This document shows, one piece after another, positions 52,135 through 61,968 of a DNA stretch of 64,000 nt. Numbering within the stretch: the stretch's first letter is position 1; every line of letters begins with the position of its first letter. Where the stretch lies: contig CAZUGQ010000011.1 of NCBI GenBank assembly GCA_964620125.1, positions 16,056-80,055 of the forward strand, in the 5' to 3' direction. Made by a program: the position numbers and the translations under genes. The DNA is from OLB6 sp964620125. Its GTDB lineage: Bacteria > Bacteroidota > Ignavibacteria > Kapaibacteriales > Kapaibacteriaceae. Under the pieces are notes generated by a model that saw nothing but the letters and a program-made list of their open reading frames with translations, was not told where the DNA came from and did no database searches.

Positions 52135-52734
52135 CTACCGGACGTTAAAGATGGCAGCCAAATGTTCGGCACTTGGTACATGAACCAGGATGTGGTCGTC
52201 GACCAATTGCCGCACGGCAAGTTTCATCGTTAAAACTGGAAGCTTATATCGGTAAGCAAGGTGCCAGATATCAACGGGACCGGTACTTGCTTCTAGGGCA
52301 AGGAGTTGTGCAGCCGAGAGCGGCTGTCCACCGGCAAATCGGTCGCGCACTGCCGCCAGATATACGGCACTCTCCTTATCAACAAGCATGTCGGGCGCGA
52401 AGTAGTAGTTGTCTACGGATTTGAGGTCTCGTATGTCGAACGTACCCCGGCGCGAACCCGTGAATGCTGGCAAGTAGGCAAAACTTACCAGGTAGGGGGC
52501 TCTGGTATCGCCGGCCCACAAATCGTTCCACACCTCGGCATCTTCACTACGCAGCCAATCGAAGAATGCGATTTCATACGAAGGAAGCCTGAGTAACTCG
52601 TGAGTGCCGTATCGGTTTTGTAATAACTCAACGTGGTATTGCGATAGCGACTGCAGAACATCATCATCCAACACAATGTGCCCATGTTCTGCAAGCGATG
52701 ACTCGCAATGTGCTATGAGTTCTTCTGTGGTCAT
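52135..52734 (-). CDS. uncharacterised protein coupled to the YfhO gene
   Basis: 199 residues from MTTEELIAHCESS, whose ATG overlaps the YfhO stop as ATGA. Mainly helical, no signal peptide. Recognisable stretches: SLAEHGHIVLDDDVLQSLSQYHVELLQNRYG, YEIAFFDWLRSEDAEVWNDLWAG, YLVSFAYLPAFTGSRRGTFDIRDLKSVDNYYFAPDML. I know no family for it. It is followed by aspartokinase after 2 bases. The GTAGGGGGCTCTGG motif is at 52492. Confidence 0.65.
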   Translation of the reverse strand: MTTEELIAHCESSLAEHGHIVLDDDVLQSLSQYHVELLQNRYGTHELLRLPSYEIAFFDWLRSEDAEVWNDLWAGDTRAPYLVSFAYLPAFTGSRRGTFDIRDLKSVDNYYFAPDMLVDKESAVYLAAVRDRFAGGQPLSAAQLLALEASTGPVDIWHLAYRYKLPVLTMKLAVRQLVDDHILVHVPSAEHLAAIFNVR

Positions 52735-55220
52735 GCTGTCTGCTGCGTACGATTCCTTCCGCGCCACAACATTGCAAAGGCACCAAACCCGATGAGAATG
52801 ATGATGGCATTCGATGCTATGCTCACAGTTTTTCCTGTTTGGAAGGCTGGGCTGATGAATCGGAACGATACGGTGTGTTCTCCTGCAGGAACAACCACAC
52901 CACGCAGCAGGAAGTTGGTGCGATGAATGGGTACTTCCTTGCCATCAACGAAACAATGCCATTCCTTGTAAAACACCTCGCTAACCACAAGCAGTCGCTG
53001 CACGTCTGTTGAACATGCGAATGTGAGGTGCTGATTGCCTTTGTGTGTAACACGCACGGAGGTGCCGATTGCTCCTGATGCGGGAGGCACTCCGAGGTCT
53101 TTCATGGTAAAAGCTGTAGCCCGAGCATCGAAGTCGCCATCGCGAAGGTGATTCAACGTTGTGCGGGCATTGCTCTCGACTCGAACGGTATCAACAAACC
53201 ACGCACGTGGCAGCACGCTGGGATTGCTGTATACGTAGGTGCCGGTGCTTGAACGGAATGCGGGTTCGCCGTTGAATACGGGCTGATTTGCAACGATGTA
53301 CTTAACGTTGAGCAGGTTCCAGAGGAAGGGATTCACGATCACACTATTGCCCGGGACAGGTTCACTACCCGGACCACGGGCTGCAACGTCCAACATGTCC
53401 TGGTACACTCGAATCTTGGCAGACGAATAGCCGTGAACGTTCTCAACGAAATGGTATGCCCACCAGTTGGCTGGATTATTCGTGAGGTCGGCAATGCGGA
53501 ACACCCCTTTGTCTGACTTGATGAAGTCTACCACTTCCGTACGTCGAAACACTCGTTGCTCGGGCGAGCCCTCGGATGGTTCGTATGGTCTCGAGGCAAC
53601 GCGCCATAGATCGATCACGGTAATTCCGATTGCGGCATACATGGCAACATTCGGTTTGATGGAGCCGCGTACGGTAAGGAGAATCAAGCCCCCAAAGCAC
53701 AATGCAAGAAAGCCCGTGCCAAGCCAGTCTCCCTTCATTTCATCAAACACAAGTTGCGTGTAGCCACTGCTGATCTGCTTTGGGTCTGTGAGCTTGTCGT
53801 CTGCATCCTTGTCGACCAGCGTTTGTGCTACCGTGGCTTGATAGTCTTCCTCGGCAATGTTGGTGTACACGAAACCGATAACGAGAAAGGCTGCCGCTAC
53901 ACCGGCAATACCCAAAGCAAGTTTTTGCCTCTGCTTGTCTCCAGCCCACGAGAGAACTGTCGTAAGGCCGTACCCCGCAAGAACAGGCATGGCAAACTGC
54001 ATCAGGTGCAGAGCCATGGAAGGTGCTCGGAATTTGTTGAAGGCTGGCACGTAGTTAAAGAACACGTCGTACAGTACGCTGAAGTTCTTGCCGAACGATA
54101 GCAATAGCGAGAAGACCGATAGAACGATGAGGAAAATCACGAAGGGATCGCGCCGATTGAACCATGCTCCCAACACACCAAGTAGTAGCACACCAATGCC
54201 CATGTAGTTGGCAGCATCGGTAAACGGCATCTGTCCCCAGTAGAGAGTCTGAACAGATTCCTTTCCTCCACGGCCACTCTCCACCTTGAGCTTGCCGAAT
54301 CCATAGTAATTGGGAACGAAGAAGGTGATCACTTCTTCTGGTGAGAAACTCCAGTTGGTGGCATACTCATAGTCGTTCCCACCATCCTCTTGCTGGGTGC
54401 CCTTTGCCTGCACCAGTGGGGCAGAGCCACGAGTGCTGCTTGGAGTATACTCTCGGGATGCCAGAAACATGTCGGCATGGGTTGCCAATGCCAAAATTGT
54501 AGCCACTCCCAATGCCGCACCAGCTTTCAGGACATCGAGGGCTCCTTCCTTGCGGATGATCCTTGTTATCAATTCAGTAACCAAATACAATGCGGCAGCA
54601 CAGCCTATGTAGAACATCATCTGTGGGTGTGTTGCCGTGACGAGTGTTACCATTGCCAACGTAAGCACAAAGAACATCTGCAGAGATAAGCGTTCGCGCA
54701 AGCGCTCCAGTGCAAACAGGATCCAGGGCAAGGTGGCGAATGACACAGGCTTGGTACTATGCCCGATCATGATCCAAACAAGTACCCACGTGGAGAATAC
54801 TGCCGACAGGGCAGTAAAGAGGGCCACACCTTGTGACGTGTTCTTCGATCGCATGAGCGTATACACGCCAAAACCGTAGATGGCATACCACAGAACCAGT
54901 CTCCACGTGTCGTTGCCGGTACCTTCACCAATGATTTTTGGAATGAACAGAACAGCATTCCCTACCACATCCCATGAGCGTTCCCCTGCGGCCAGAAAGG
55001 AAGCGAGTGATGGCATTCCACTGAAGATGTAGGGCACCCATAACGGAAACTCGCCCGTCTCCTTAGCAGCATTCAGGTAGGGGATAAACGAGTAGAAGGC
55101 CACATTGTCGCCCTCGGCCAGAAAATTCTTACCTGTAAACAGCGCATCGCCAAAGAACACCAGCAATGCAGCCAGGATGAGTCCTGCCGAAACAAGCCAC
55201 TCTCTTGTTGATTGGGTCAT
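52731..55220 (-). CDS. YfhO family membrane glycosyltransferase-like protein
   Basis: 829 residues from MTQSTREWLVSAGLI. About 12 membrane helices in the first two thirds (AGLILAALLVFFGDALFTG, AVFSTWVLVWIMIGHSTKPVSFATLPWILFAL, MGIGVLLLGVLGAWF) carry conserved phrases FYSFIPYLNAAKETGEFPLWVPYIFSGMPSLAS and HPQMMFYIG. A soluble C-terminal beta domain follows, with VSEVFYKEWHCFVDGKEVPIHRTNFLLRGVVVPAGEHTVSFRF. YfhO proteins of the GT-C type are linked to glycosylation of surface polymers; the substrate here is unknown. It lies divergent from DUF1800. Confidence 0.88.
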   Translation of the reverse strand: MTQSTREWLVSAGLILAALLVFFGDALFTGKNFLAEGDNVAFYSFIPYLNAAKETGEFPLWVPYIFSGMPSLASFLAAGERSWDVVGNAVLFIPKIIGEGTGNDTWRLVLWYAIYGFGVYTLMRSKNTSQGVALFTALSAVFSTWVLVWIMIGHSTKPVSFATLPWILFALERLRERLSLQMFFVLTLAMVTLVTATHPQMMFYIGCAAALYLVTELITRIIRKEGALDVLKAGAALGVATILALATHADMFLASREYTPSSTRGSAPLVQAKGTQQEDGGNDYEYATNWSFSPEEVITFFVPNYYGFGKLKVESGRGGKESVQTLYWGQMPFTDAANYMGIGVLLLGVLGAWFNRRDPFVIFLIVLSVFSLLLSFGKNFSVLYDVFFNYVPAFNKFRAPSMALHLMQFAMPVLAGYGLTTVLSWAGDKQRQKLALGIAGVAAAFLVIGFVYTNIAEEDYQATVAQTLVDKDADDKLTDPKQISSGYTQLVFDEMKGDWLGTGFLALCFGGLILLTVRGSIKPNVAMYAAIGITVIDLWRVASRPYEPSEGSPEQRVFRRTEVVDFIKSDKGVFRIADLTNNPANWWAYHFVENVHGYSSAKIRVYQDMLDVAARGPGSEPVPGNSVIVNPFLWNLLNVKYIVANQPVFNGEPAFRSSTGTYVYSNPSVLPRAWFVDTVRVESNARTTLNHLRDGDFDARATAFTMKDLGVPPASGAIGTSVRVTHKGNQHLTFACSTDVQRLLVVSEVFYKEWHCFVDGKEVPIHRTNFLLRGVVVPAGEHTVSFRFISPAFQTGKTVSIASNAIIILIGFGAFAMLWRGRNRTQQTA

Positions 55221-55355
55221 GATGCAATCCTGTGTGAAGGAACCGCAAAGGTACGACGCCTCCGTGCCCAAGCCCCCTGGCATGCTCTACTTCCATGAGC
55301 GGTAACTCGAACGCCGTTTGTAAGTTATTGTCAGCAAACCAGTAGGAGAAGGCGC

Positions 55356-56738
55356 ATGGATCTTTCGCTTCGCACCATTCCGCTATCACAAAGCGATGCA
55401 TTTCACCTGTTACGCCGGTGCACCTATCATCCAACCTGGGCACAAATGTCCAGTCTTGCTGGTAAAACCCCGGCCGAAGCCATAGACCTGCTGATGAGCC
55501 TGAATCCAGCCATCCCCCCCCCGGAGTGGGCTGATGACCCACCGTCAGGCAATTTCCAGGATGCACAGCGGTTGTGGCCAGAACTGCAAAGCTGGTGGAT
55601 CTCGCACTGCCTGCAGCATACGTCTTTTCGTGAGCGTTTGGTGGCCATGTGGCATAACCACTTTACCAGCGACTACATCACCGTGTACTGGGCTCAGTGG
55701 ATGGTGGCGCAAAGCAACTTTTTGCGTCAGAACTGTTACAACTTCAAGGCTCTAGGCGAAGGAATCGTTGGCGATCCTGCCATGCTCATCTATCTGAATG
55801 GTAACCAGAGCGTGAAAGGTAACCCAAATGAAAACTTTGGAAGAGAGTGGTTCGAACTCTTCTCGCTTGGTATCGGCAACTATACCGAGTTCGATATCGT
55901 GGAGGCTTCACGCGCCTTTACAGGGTGGCGGGTAAGTGGTTTAAACGCAACCTACACACGTCAGCTAGCCGACCTTGGACAGAAGACCATCCTTGGACAG
56001 ACGGGGAACTGGGAGTACAAGGACGTGATTCGCATCACCCTTGAGCAGCCCGCATGCGCCCGATTCATTGCTGCAAAGCTTCTCCGAACGTTCGTTGAGT
56101 ACTACCCGTCGGAGGAGTCGGTGAACAGCGTGGCAGACCTCATTGTTGCCAATCAGTATAACCTTAAGCCTGTGCTGCGAACTATCCTGTGCAGTGAAGG
56201 CTTTTACAACGAAGCAATCCGGGGAGCGCTGATCAAGGATCCAATGTCCGTTACGATTGGCCTAGCAAGTACGGTTGGTCTGCCTACCGTAGCTGCCAGT
56301 ATCATCATTGCCGCCATGACAGGACTGACCATGATTCCGTTCTACCCACCAACAGTTCAAGGGTGGGTGGGACACCACAACTGGATCACCAGTAGCACCT
56401 TCCCACTTCGCCAGCGATTTGCGGAAGCATTCCTTGAAGGACGCCAAACGGCATCGTCGAATCCGTTGGTTGATTCTGCAGGCAACGTTATCAAGCCCGA
56501 TCTCGTTGCATTGGTTCGACAGTTTCCGGACCATGACAAAGCCGAGGAGGTTGTTGCGAACATGACGAAGCTTCTGCTACCAGTTGCTACGAACAAGGAG
56601 CAGAAGGCCATCCTCCTAGAGATCATGATGGCCGGTGCACCTTCGTATGAGTGGAACATCGAAAGTCCGACGGCTGCAAGCCGCATTAAGCTTCTCATGC
56701 AGGCCATTGTGCGCATGCCAGAATTTCAACTCACGTAG
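55356..56738 (+). CDS. DUF1800 family protein
   Basis: 460 residues, start behind GGAG. The family pattern is clear: SDAFHLLRRCTYHPTWAQMSSLAGKTPAEAIDLLM, FRERLVAMWHNHFTSDYITVYWAQWMVAQSNFLRQNCYNFKALGEGIVGDPAMLIYLNGNQSVKGNPNENFGREWFELFSLG, and RAFTGWR. No obvious signal peptide. DUF1800 proteins regularly precede a DUF1501 protein, as here (8-base gap), and may act together in surface or extracellular processes. A 9-C run at 55514-55522 encodes the PPP of NPAIPPPEW. Confidence 0.93.
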   Translation: MDLSLRTIPLSQSDAFHLLRRCTYHPTWAQMSSLAGKTPAEAIDLLMSLNPAIPPPEWADDPPSGNFQDAQRLWPELQSWWISHCLQHTSFRERLVAMWHNHFTSDYITVYWAQWMVAQSNFLRQNCYNFKALGEGIVGDPAMLIYLNGNQSVKGNPNENFGREWFELFSLGIGNYTEFDIVEASRAFTGWRVSGLNATYTRQLADLGQKTILGQTGNWEYKDVIRITLEQPACARFIAAKLLRTFVEYYPSEESVNSVADLIVANQYNLKPVLRTILCSEGFYNEAIRGALIKDPMSVTIGLASTVGLPTVAASIIIAAMTGLTMIPFYPPTVQGWVGHHNWITSSTFPLRQRFAEAFLEGRQTASSNPLVDSAGNVIKPDLVALVRQFPDHDKAEEVVANMTKLLLPVATNKEQKAILLEIMMAGAPSYEWNIESPTAASRIKLLMQAIVRMPEFQLT

Positions 56739-56746
56739 GAAACGCC

Positions 56747-58330
56747 ATGAACCGCAGACGATTCATCAGAAATCTGGGCGCCTCTGGACTTGCAGTGACG
56801 GCGTTGCCAGTGTTCATCGACAGGTTTGCCGTTAGGGCGCTTGCAGGGGGCGATGGTTCCGTTGGAACGCTGCTGGGTACCACCGATCGCATCCTGGTAC
56901 TTATACAGCTTGCTGGCGGTAATGACGGTTTGAATACAATCATTCCTGTGGAGAACGGACAGTATTACGCGAACAGACCGAACCTTGCCATACCCAAGAA
57001 TCAGACTCTGAAGCTGACCGACACTCTTGGTTGGCACCCAGCCCTTGCTGGATTTCGTGATCTCTATGCCAATGGGCAATTGGCCGTTGTGCAAGGGGTA
57101 ACGTATCCAAATCCTGATCGATCGCACTTTAGAGGTACAGACATCTGGCTCACCGCTACTGATGCGGACGTTTTCGGAACGACTGGCTGGGTAGGGAGGT
57201 ACATGGATGTTCTTGCTCCAGGCTACCCAACGGTGTTGCCCGAACAGCCACTTGCCGTGCAGATCGGAAGCTCGCTATCGCTGGGTTTGCAAGGGCCCGG
57301 TGGAGCAATGGGTATCACATTCCGTAATCCCGACGAGTTCTACCGCCTGGTGAATGCAGGTGGAGCCATCGAGGAGGTACCAAGCGCTGATCTTGGCGAT
57401 ACCCCTGCCGCGCGCGAAGTGGAGTTCATGCGCAACGTTGCTAAATCGGCTGATGTCTATGCAAAGGTTGTTAAGGAGGCTGCGGACAAAGCACCAGCAT
57501 CTAGTGTGCAATATCCTGGAACGGAGTTAGCATCAGCATTACGCGTTGTAGCGCAGTTGATTTCCGGAGGGCTCACAAGTAAGGTGTATTTGGTGAGCCT
57601 GTCTAACGGATCATTCGACACACACGCAAACCAGTCGAACGGAACAAACCCAACGGCTGGCCTTCATGCAAACTTGCTGACTGAACTTGATGGTGCCGTG
57701 AGTGCCTTCATGGCCGACATGACCAATCAGGGTCACGCCGATCGAATCGCTGGGATGACGTTCAGTGAGTTTGGCAGGCGAGTGGCCGAGAATGGGTCAA
57801 TGGGAACTGACCATGGCACGGCTGCACCCCTTCTCGTTTTCGGTTCCAAGGTAAATGGAGCAGTGTACGGTGCCGATCCGGACTTGGTGAACCTGGACGA
57901 ACGAGGAGATCTGCTTATGAATTACGATTTCCGAGACGTGTACGCCTCCGTACTCCTGCAGTGGTTTGCGGAGCCATCGTCACTTGCGTCGCAGATACTA
58001 TACAAGGATTTCAGTTCATCGGCATTACCACTGTTCCAAACACCCAGTTCTGTTTCAGACTCGAGTGGATCGCGCGCACATATCGGCATTACCTCTGTTT
58101 CGCCCAATCCTGCGATGGCCGACGTGGCGGTTCGCGTGCACGTTGACCCTCTGGCGGATGCCGGTATTGATGTTTGTGACCTTGTTGGCAGAGTGGTGAT
58201 GTCCGTGGCTGTTGACTCTTTTTCGGGTACGGCTCGATTCACGGTACAGCATCTACCTGTTGGCACGTATGTACTGTCGTTGCGAAGTGGCAAGGCAGCA
58301 GCCCACACATTGCTTTATGTTGGAAGGTAG
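56747..58330 (+). CDS. DUF1501 protein with Tat signal and type IX sorting domain
   Basis: 527 residues. A twin-arginine signal NRRRFIRNLGASGLAVTALP precedes the DUF1501 (sulfatase/alkaline-phosphatase-like fold) domain: RILVLIQLAGGNDGLNTIIPVENGQYYANRPNLAIP, LAVVQGVTYPNPDRSHFRGTDIWLTA, VSLSNGSFDTHANQ and FSEFGRRVAENGSMGTDHGTA. The C-terminal 75 residues (SVSPNPAMADVAVRVH onward) form a type IX domain, which is odd beside a Tat signal, since type IX cargo usually uses Sec. Partner DUF1800 is immediately upstream. Confidence 0.9.
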   Translation: MNRRRFIRNLGASGLAVTALPVFIDRFAVRALAGGDGSVGTLLGTTDRILVLIQLAGGNDGLNTIIPVENGQYYANRPNLAIPKNQTLKLTDTLGWHPALAGFRDLYANGQLAVVQGVTYPNPDRSHFRGTDIWLTATDADVFGTTGWVGRYMDVLAPGYPTVLPEQPLAVQIGSSLSLGLQGPGGAMGITFRNPDEFYRLVNAGGAIEEVPSADLGDTPAAREVEFMRNVAKSADVYAKVVKEAADKAPASSVQYPGTELASALRVVAQLISGGLTSKVYLVSLSNGSFDTHANQSNGTNPTAGLHANLLTELDGAVSAFMADMTNQGHADRIAGMTFSEFGRRVAENGSMGTDHGTAAPLLVFGSKVNGAVYGADPDLVNLDERGDLLMNYDFRDVYASVLLQWFAEPSSLASQILYKDFSSSALPLFQTPSSVSDSSGSRAHIGITSVSPNPAMADVAVRVHVDPLADAGIDVCDLVGRVVMSVAVDSFSGTARFTVQHLPVGTYVLSLRSGKAAAHTLLYVGR

Positions 58331-58358
58331 GGTGTTGTGGTGTGTAGCGCTCAGTGCA

Positions 58359-58386
58359 GAAGCCGGTCACATAATTCTGGCTTTTG
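58359..58386 (+). terminator. probable terminator after the DUF1501 gene
   Basis: AAGCCGG and CTGGCTT pair (one wobble) around a 10-base loop and are followed by TTGTATTG. It lies 30-55 bases after the stop and in front of the next gene. Confidence 0.65.
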
Positions 58387-58517
58387 TATTGAATAACCTA
58401 CCAGAAGATTGAATACGGTTTTGCAGAACGAGTTTGCAGTCCTGTCTATCATCGGTTGCTGTGTCCCAAAGCCGCACCAACAATGACGGATGGTCATCGA
58501 CTACGGAGATTCTCTTC

Positions 58518-61433
58518 ATGCGTTCAACGTCCACTTTACAACCCTCTATGCGCATAACGTTCATCACGTTACTACTGCTAACAAGCGCCCTTGCGAAAGC
58601 TCAGCCCCTTACCAATCCGTACGACTTTTTCATGGGCCCGAACATGGAGATGGACACTGGACTGGTGGTGGGTTCATGGGATGGCCCGGACCCTGATCGC
58701 ATTACGGTCAAGGACGGACACTTTGTGTATCCTGATGGCAGGCCATTTCGAATGGTTGGCACAACCATCCAGTATGGAGGATGTTTTCCGGACAGTGCGG
58801 CGGCCATTGCCATTGCAAGCCGACTACGAGCTTTGGGAATCAACACAGTGAGGTTTACCGGATTCGACTATCCGCACTACACTCCCATATCGATTCTTGC
58901 TGAAGGGACCAGCACAACAGAAAACGGCTTGCATCCATTTCAGATGGCACTGTTCGACTGGTTCACGTTTCAGCTGCGACAACGAGGAATTCGATACGGG
59001 TTTTCATTTCAGAGTGCATGGGTACCCCGACCGAATGATGGTGTGCGCCAACCGGATAGCACTGGCTTTGGTGCACGGATGACCGTGATCTTTGATCCTG
59101 TAATCCAGCGCATCCATCGGGATGTGATTCGGCTGCTGCTTTCACACGTGAATCCTCACACGGGCTTGGCTTACAAGGATGACCCTGGCTTGATGTTCGT
59201 TATGCCACTGGACGATAGTCCGCTCACTGCCTACTGGCTATACACAAAGGATATCGTTGAAAACAATCCCAACGGTAATCGCTCGATTGGTTTGCAACAT
59301 CAGCGATGGATGGATACCTTGTTCTATCAGTATCTGGCTAGTAAGGGGCTTGCCAACGATGCAGCATTACGAAGTGCGTGGTCGATCACACCTACCAATC
59401 CCGTACAACAGATTCGAAATAGTGGCTTTGAAGATCCATTCGATCCCGCATGGACGCTGAATGTTAACACAACGAATGGCGGCCAAGCCATCTTGCAGTA
59501 CACGGAAAGCGACAAGGTGAGCGGCCAGCAAGCCGGTCGGGTACGTATCGGACGTTTACCCACACCGGTGAGTGATGGAACCATCAATCTTCTGCAGACC
59601 CTGGGCAGTGTACAGCGGCTGCATAAGTACAGGTTATCACTGCATATGAAGACATCGTCAACCAAGGGTACCAGAAGGGTTCGTTTGATCATTTACAACA
59701 ATGGGTATCCATACAACTCCTATGGTCTGAATACAGAGGTAACCATCTCTGCCACGTGGGCAAAGTACCAGTATGAGTTTCTTGCTTCTTCACTGGATGC
59801 CGGCACTGCGGCACTACAGATTCAGATGGGGGGGGATACTGGTGACGTATACCTGGACGATGTAACGTTTACCGAAATCGGCGCCGATGGATTACGACCT
59901 GGTGAAAGTATCATGAATGGAACGTTGAAGCGCGACGTGTTCTGGGATCCCAACACGACGCCAGCACGTTTCAAGGCCAATGCTGACTTCTATCGAAACA
60001 CCTTCGAGAAGATGCTAACCGCTGATCTACGTCTGATTCGCGATACTTTAAAGAGCCAGACGCTTCTTGTGCCATCATCTCGAACCTACTTTCGGCTTGA
60101 CCACCAGGCAGCGATGAACTATGATTTCTTTTCGAGTACGGACTGGCGAAACTCTAGGACCTCCATGCTGTCGGAACAATACGGTGGTACACTCGCAGCA
60201 CATGCACAAAACAAGTACGATACAAAGCCACTTGTTTTATGTTTTGTTGGGATAGCCTACCCGCTCCCGTATCAGCATGAAGAGGGAATCATCATGCCCG
60301 CGTATGCTGGCCTACAGAACTGGGATGGTGTGTTCTTCTCCGTGTTCAACGAGCAACCTCGTGCCGGTTCGAACAAGGTTGATAGTTTGGGAGTATGGAC
60401 TATTTATGACAAACCCAACGTGCTCACCCAGCTACCTGCAGCAAGCAACTTGATACGTAGGCGTGATGTGGTTGAGTCAGAGAAGGTTGTATCCATAAAC
60501 AACAACCAGGAAACCTTAGACTTCTTTCAGTTTCATCCCAACCCGTATTCGCTAAGTGTCTTTACAGACAGTCGGCTGCCCTTATATCGCAGAGTTGAAA
60601 TACGGGAGGCGTTGCAACCAGAAGAGAGTATAACACCGCACCGAGAAGTAAGTGCGTTAAGTGGTACAACGGTTGACCCCACAACCATGGATGGCGAGAA
60701 CGGGCAAATCTTCTTTGACGCCAGCAGAGGCGTACTCCGCACTATCAGCCCTAATTACATCTGCATTGCCGGAAGGCTGCAGGGGCAGATCGTATCGGAG
60801 GAGAACATCATTGTTGAGCAAACGAGTGGTACAGCCAACTCTGCAGTAACCATTAGTTCACTCACTGATAAGCCCGTGCTGGAGAGTTCTCGCAATCTGC
60901 TCGTGATCGGTGGTAGAGGATTAAATGCCGGGTCCGTGCTAGCTGCCGACGGTACACTGTCATCATGGGGACAAGGCCCGTTTCAACTTGAAGGTAGCTC
61001 CCTGCGCATCACTTTGCGAGCACCACAATTTGATAGCTGCCGTGTTTTACCTCTTGGTTCGGATGCGCGTCCAATAAATCGCGGTGTTGTTGTGGCCAAA
61101 TCACAAACAGGTCGGTTTAGTCTTGCAATCAACACAGCAACCGACCAAACACCGTGGTACCGTGTGGAGTTTTTCAACGTGGCTACGGGTATAGATGAAG
61201 ATGGTGGCGGTACGATTGTTGTAGCTCCGAACCCGGTTAGCGATCGCTTGTTCATTCGCTCGGACGGAGTTATCCGATCCTCGCTTCTAGACATGTTTGG
61301 CGCTCCGGTGGTTGTGGGTGAAGGGGCCGACGGCATGATGCTTGATGTTTCGCATGTAGCATCCGGAACCTACGTTTTAGAAACCTTCTGTAACGGAACC
61401 CGGAATGTTCAGAAGGTACATGTTGTGCACTAG
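58518..61433 (+). CDS. secreted glycoside-hydrolase-like protein with CBM and type IX domain
   Basis: 971 residues from the ATG at 58518, which has GGAG nine bases before it; an ATG at 58548 directly starts the signal peptide and is the alternative. After the signal (ITFITLLLLTSALAKAQ) residues about 50-300 look like a TIM-barrel of the GH5-like type (HFVYPDGRPFRMVGTTIQYGGCFPD, LGINTVRFTGFDYPHY). A carbohydrate-binding-like beta-sandwich follows (IRNSGFEDPFDPAWTLNVNT ... VYLDDVTFTEIG), then a second enzyme-like portion and a type IX domain starting VVAPNPVSD. The catalytic pair is not certain by eye, so the substrate is unknown. Confidence 0.78.
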   Translation: MRSTSTLQPSMRITFITLLLLTSALAKAQPLTNPYDFFMGPNMEMDTGLVVGSWDGPDPDRITVKDGHFVYPDGRPFRMVGTTIQYGGCFPDSAAAIAIASRLRALGINTVRFTGFDYPHYTPISILAEGTSTTENGLHPFQMALFDWFTFQLRQRGIRYGFSFQSAWVPRPNDGVRQPDSTGFGARMTVIFDPVIQRIHRDVIRLLLSHVNPHTGLAYKDDPGLMFVMPLDDSPLTAYWLYTKDIVENNPNGNRSIGLQHQRWMDTLFYQYLASKGLANDAALRSAWSITPTNPVQQIRNSGFEDPFDPAWTLNVNTTNGGQAILQYTESDKVSGQQAGRVRIGRLPTPVSDGTINLLQTLGSVQRLHKYRLSLHMKTSSTKGTRRVRLIIYNNGYPYNSYGLNTEVTISATWAKYQYEFLASSLDAGTAALQIQMGGDTGDVYLDDVTFTEIGADGLRPGESIMNGTLKRDVFWDPNTTPARFKANADFYRNTFEKMLTADLRLIRDTLKSQTLLVPSSRTYFRLDHQAAMNYDFFSSTDWRNSRTSMLSEQYGGTLAAHAQNKYDTKPLVLCFVGIAYPLPYQHEEGIIMPAYAGLQNWDGVFFSVFNEQPRAGSNKVDSLGVWTIYDKPNVLTQLPAASNLIRRRDVVESEKVVSINNNQETLDFFQFHPNPYSLSVFTDSRLPLYRRVEIREALQPEESITPHREVSALSGTTVDPTTMDGENGQIFFDASRGVLRTISPNYICIAGRLQGQIVSEENIIVEQTSGTANSAVTISSLTDKPVLESSRNLLVIGGRGLNAGSVLAADGTLSSWGQGPFQLEGSSLRITLRAPQFDSCRVLPLGSDARPINRGVVVAKSQTGRFSLAINTATDQTPWYRVEFFNVATGIDEDGGGTIVVAPNPVSDRLFIRSDGVIRSSLLDMFGAPVVVGEGADGMMLDVSHVASGTYVLETFCNGTRNVQKVHVVH

Positions 61434-61512
61434 AGTGCTTGGCATGTAGATGTTTGGTAGGAGATCCGGGAACGTGATTGAAGGCGTCGGGCGCTATCTA
61501 GAGGGTTGATGC

Positions 61513-61968
61513 CTAGTCCATGAACAGGTATGGTCGCCACGTATCGTCAACCTTCCCAGCATAGTGCTTTAGGAAGAGCACGTGATGCGGTTTACGCGGA
61601 ATCGTAAGCAGCTTCATATGAGCTTCTTCCGGTGTTCGGTTGCCCTTTCGGTTGTTACACCGCACGCAGGCACAAACGAGGTTTTCCCACTGATCAGCAC
61701 CACCGCGAGACCGAGGAATCACGTGGTCAACCGTAAGTGGTGGCCGGTGATCTCCGCAGTACTGGCATTTGAATCCATCTCTGCGAAGGATGTTTTTGCG
61801 ACTCAGCTCGATCTTCTTGAACGGAACGCGCAGGTAAGCACTCAGGCGGATAACACTTGGAAAGGGGAATGTGTCTCGCACGGAGCGGATGGCAACTGCG
61901 GAGCGTTGTTCCACCATTTCGGCTTTGGTTAGGAAGAGCAGCAGGAGAGCCTTCTTGGCGCTACACAC
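61513..61968 (-). CDS. HNH endonuclease; start probably upstream of 61968
   Basis: 151 residues from a GTG at 61968. The HNH core is complete: SRKNILRRDGFKCQYCGDHRP with a first CxxC, LTVDHVIPRSRGGADQWENLVCACVRCNNRKGNRTPEEA with the His-Asn/second CxxC. An unusual point is the start. Codons upstream on the same frame continue as GKVLVLNQSYEPISV, the conserved N-terminus of this HNH group, yet no ATG, GTG or TTG lies between the upstream stop at 62113-62115 and 61968. The real protein probably begins near 62010. Such proteins are often chromosomal, non-phage genes with unclear role. Divergent from carA. Confidence 0.82.
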   Translation of the reverse strand: MCSAKKALLLLFLTKAEMVEQRSAVAIRSVRDTFPFPSVIRLSAYLRVPFKKIELSRKNILRRDGFKCQYCGDHRPPLTVDHVIPRSRGGADQWENLVCACVRCNNRKGNRTPEEAHMKLLTIPRKPHHVLFLKHYAGKVDDTWRPYLFMD

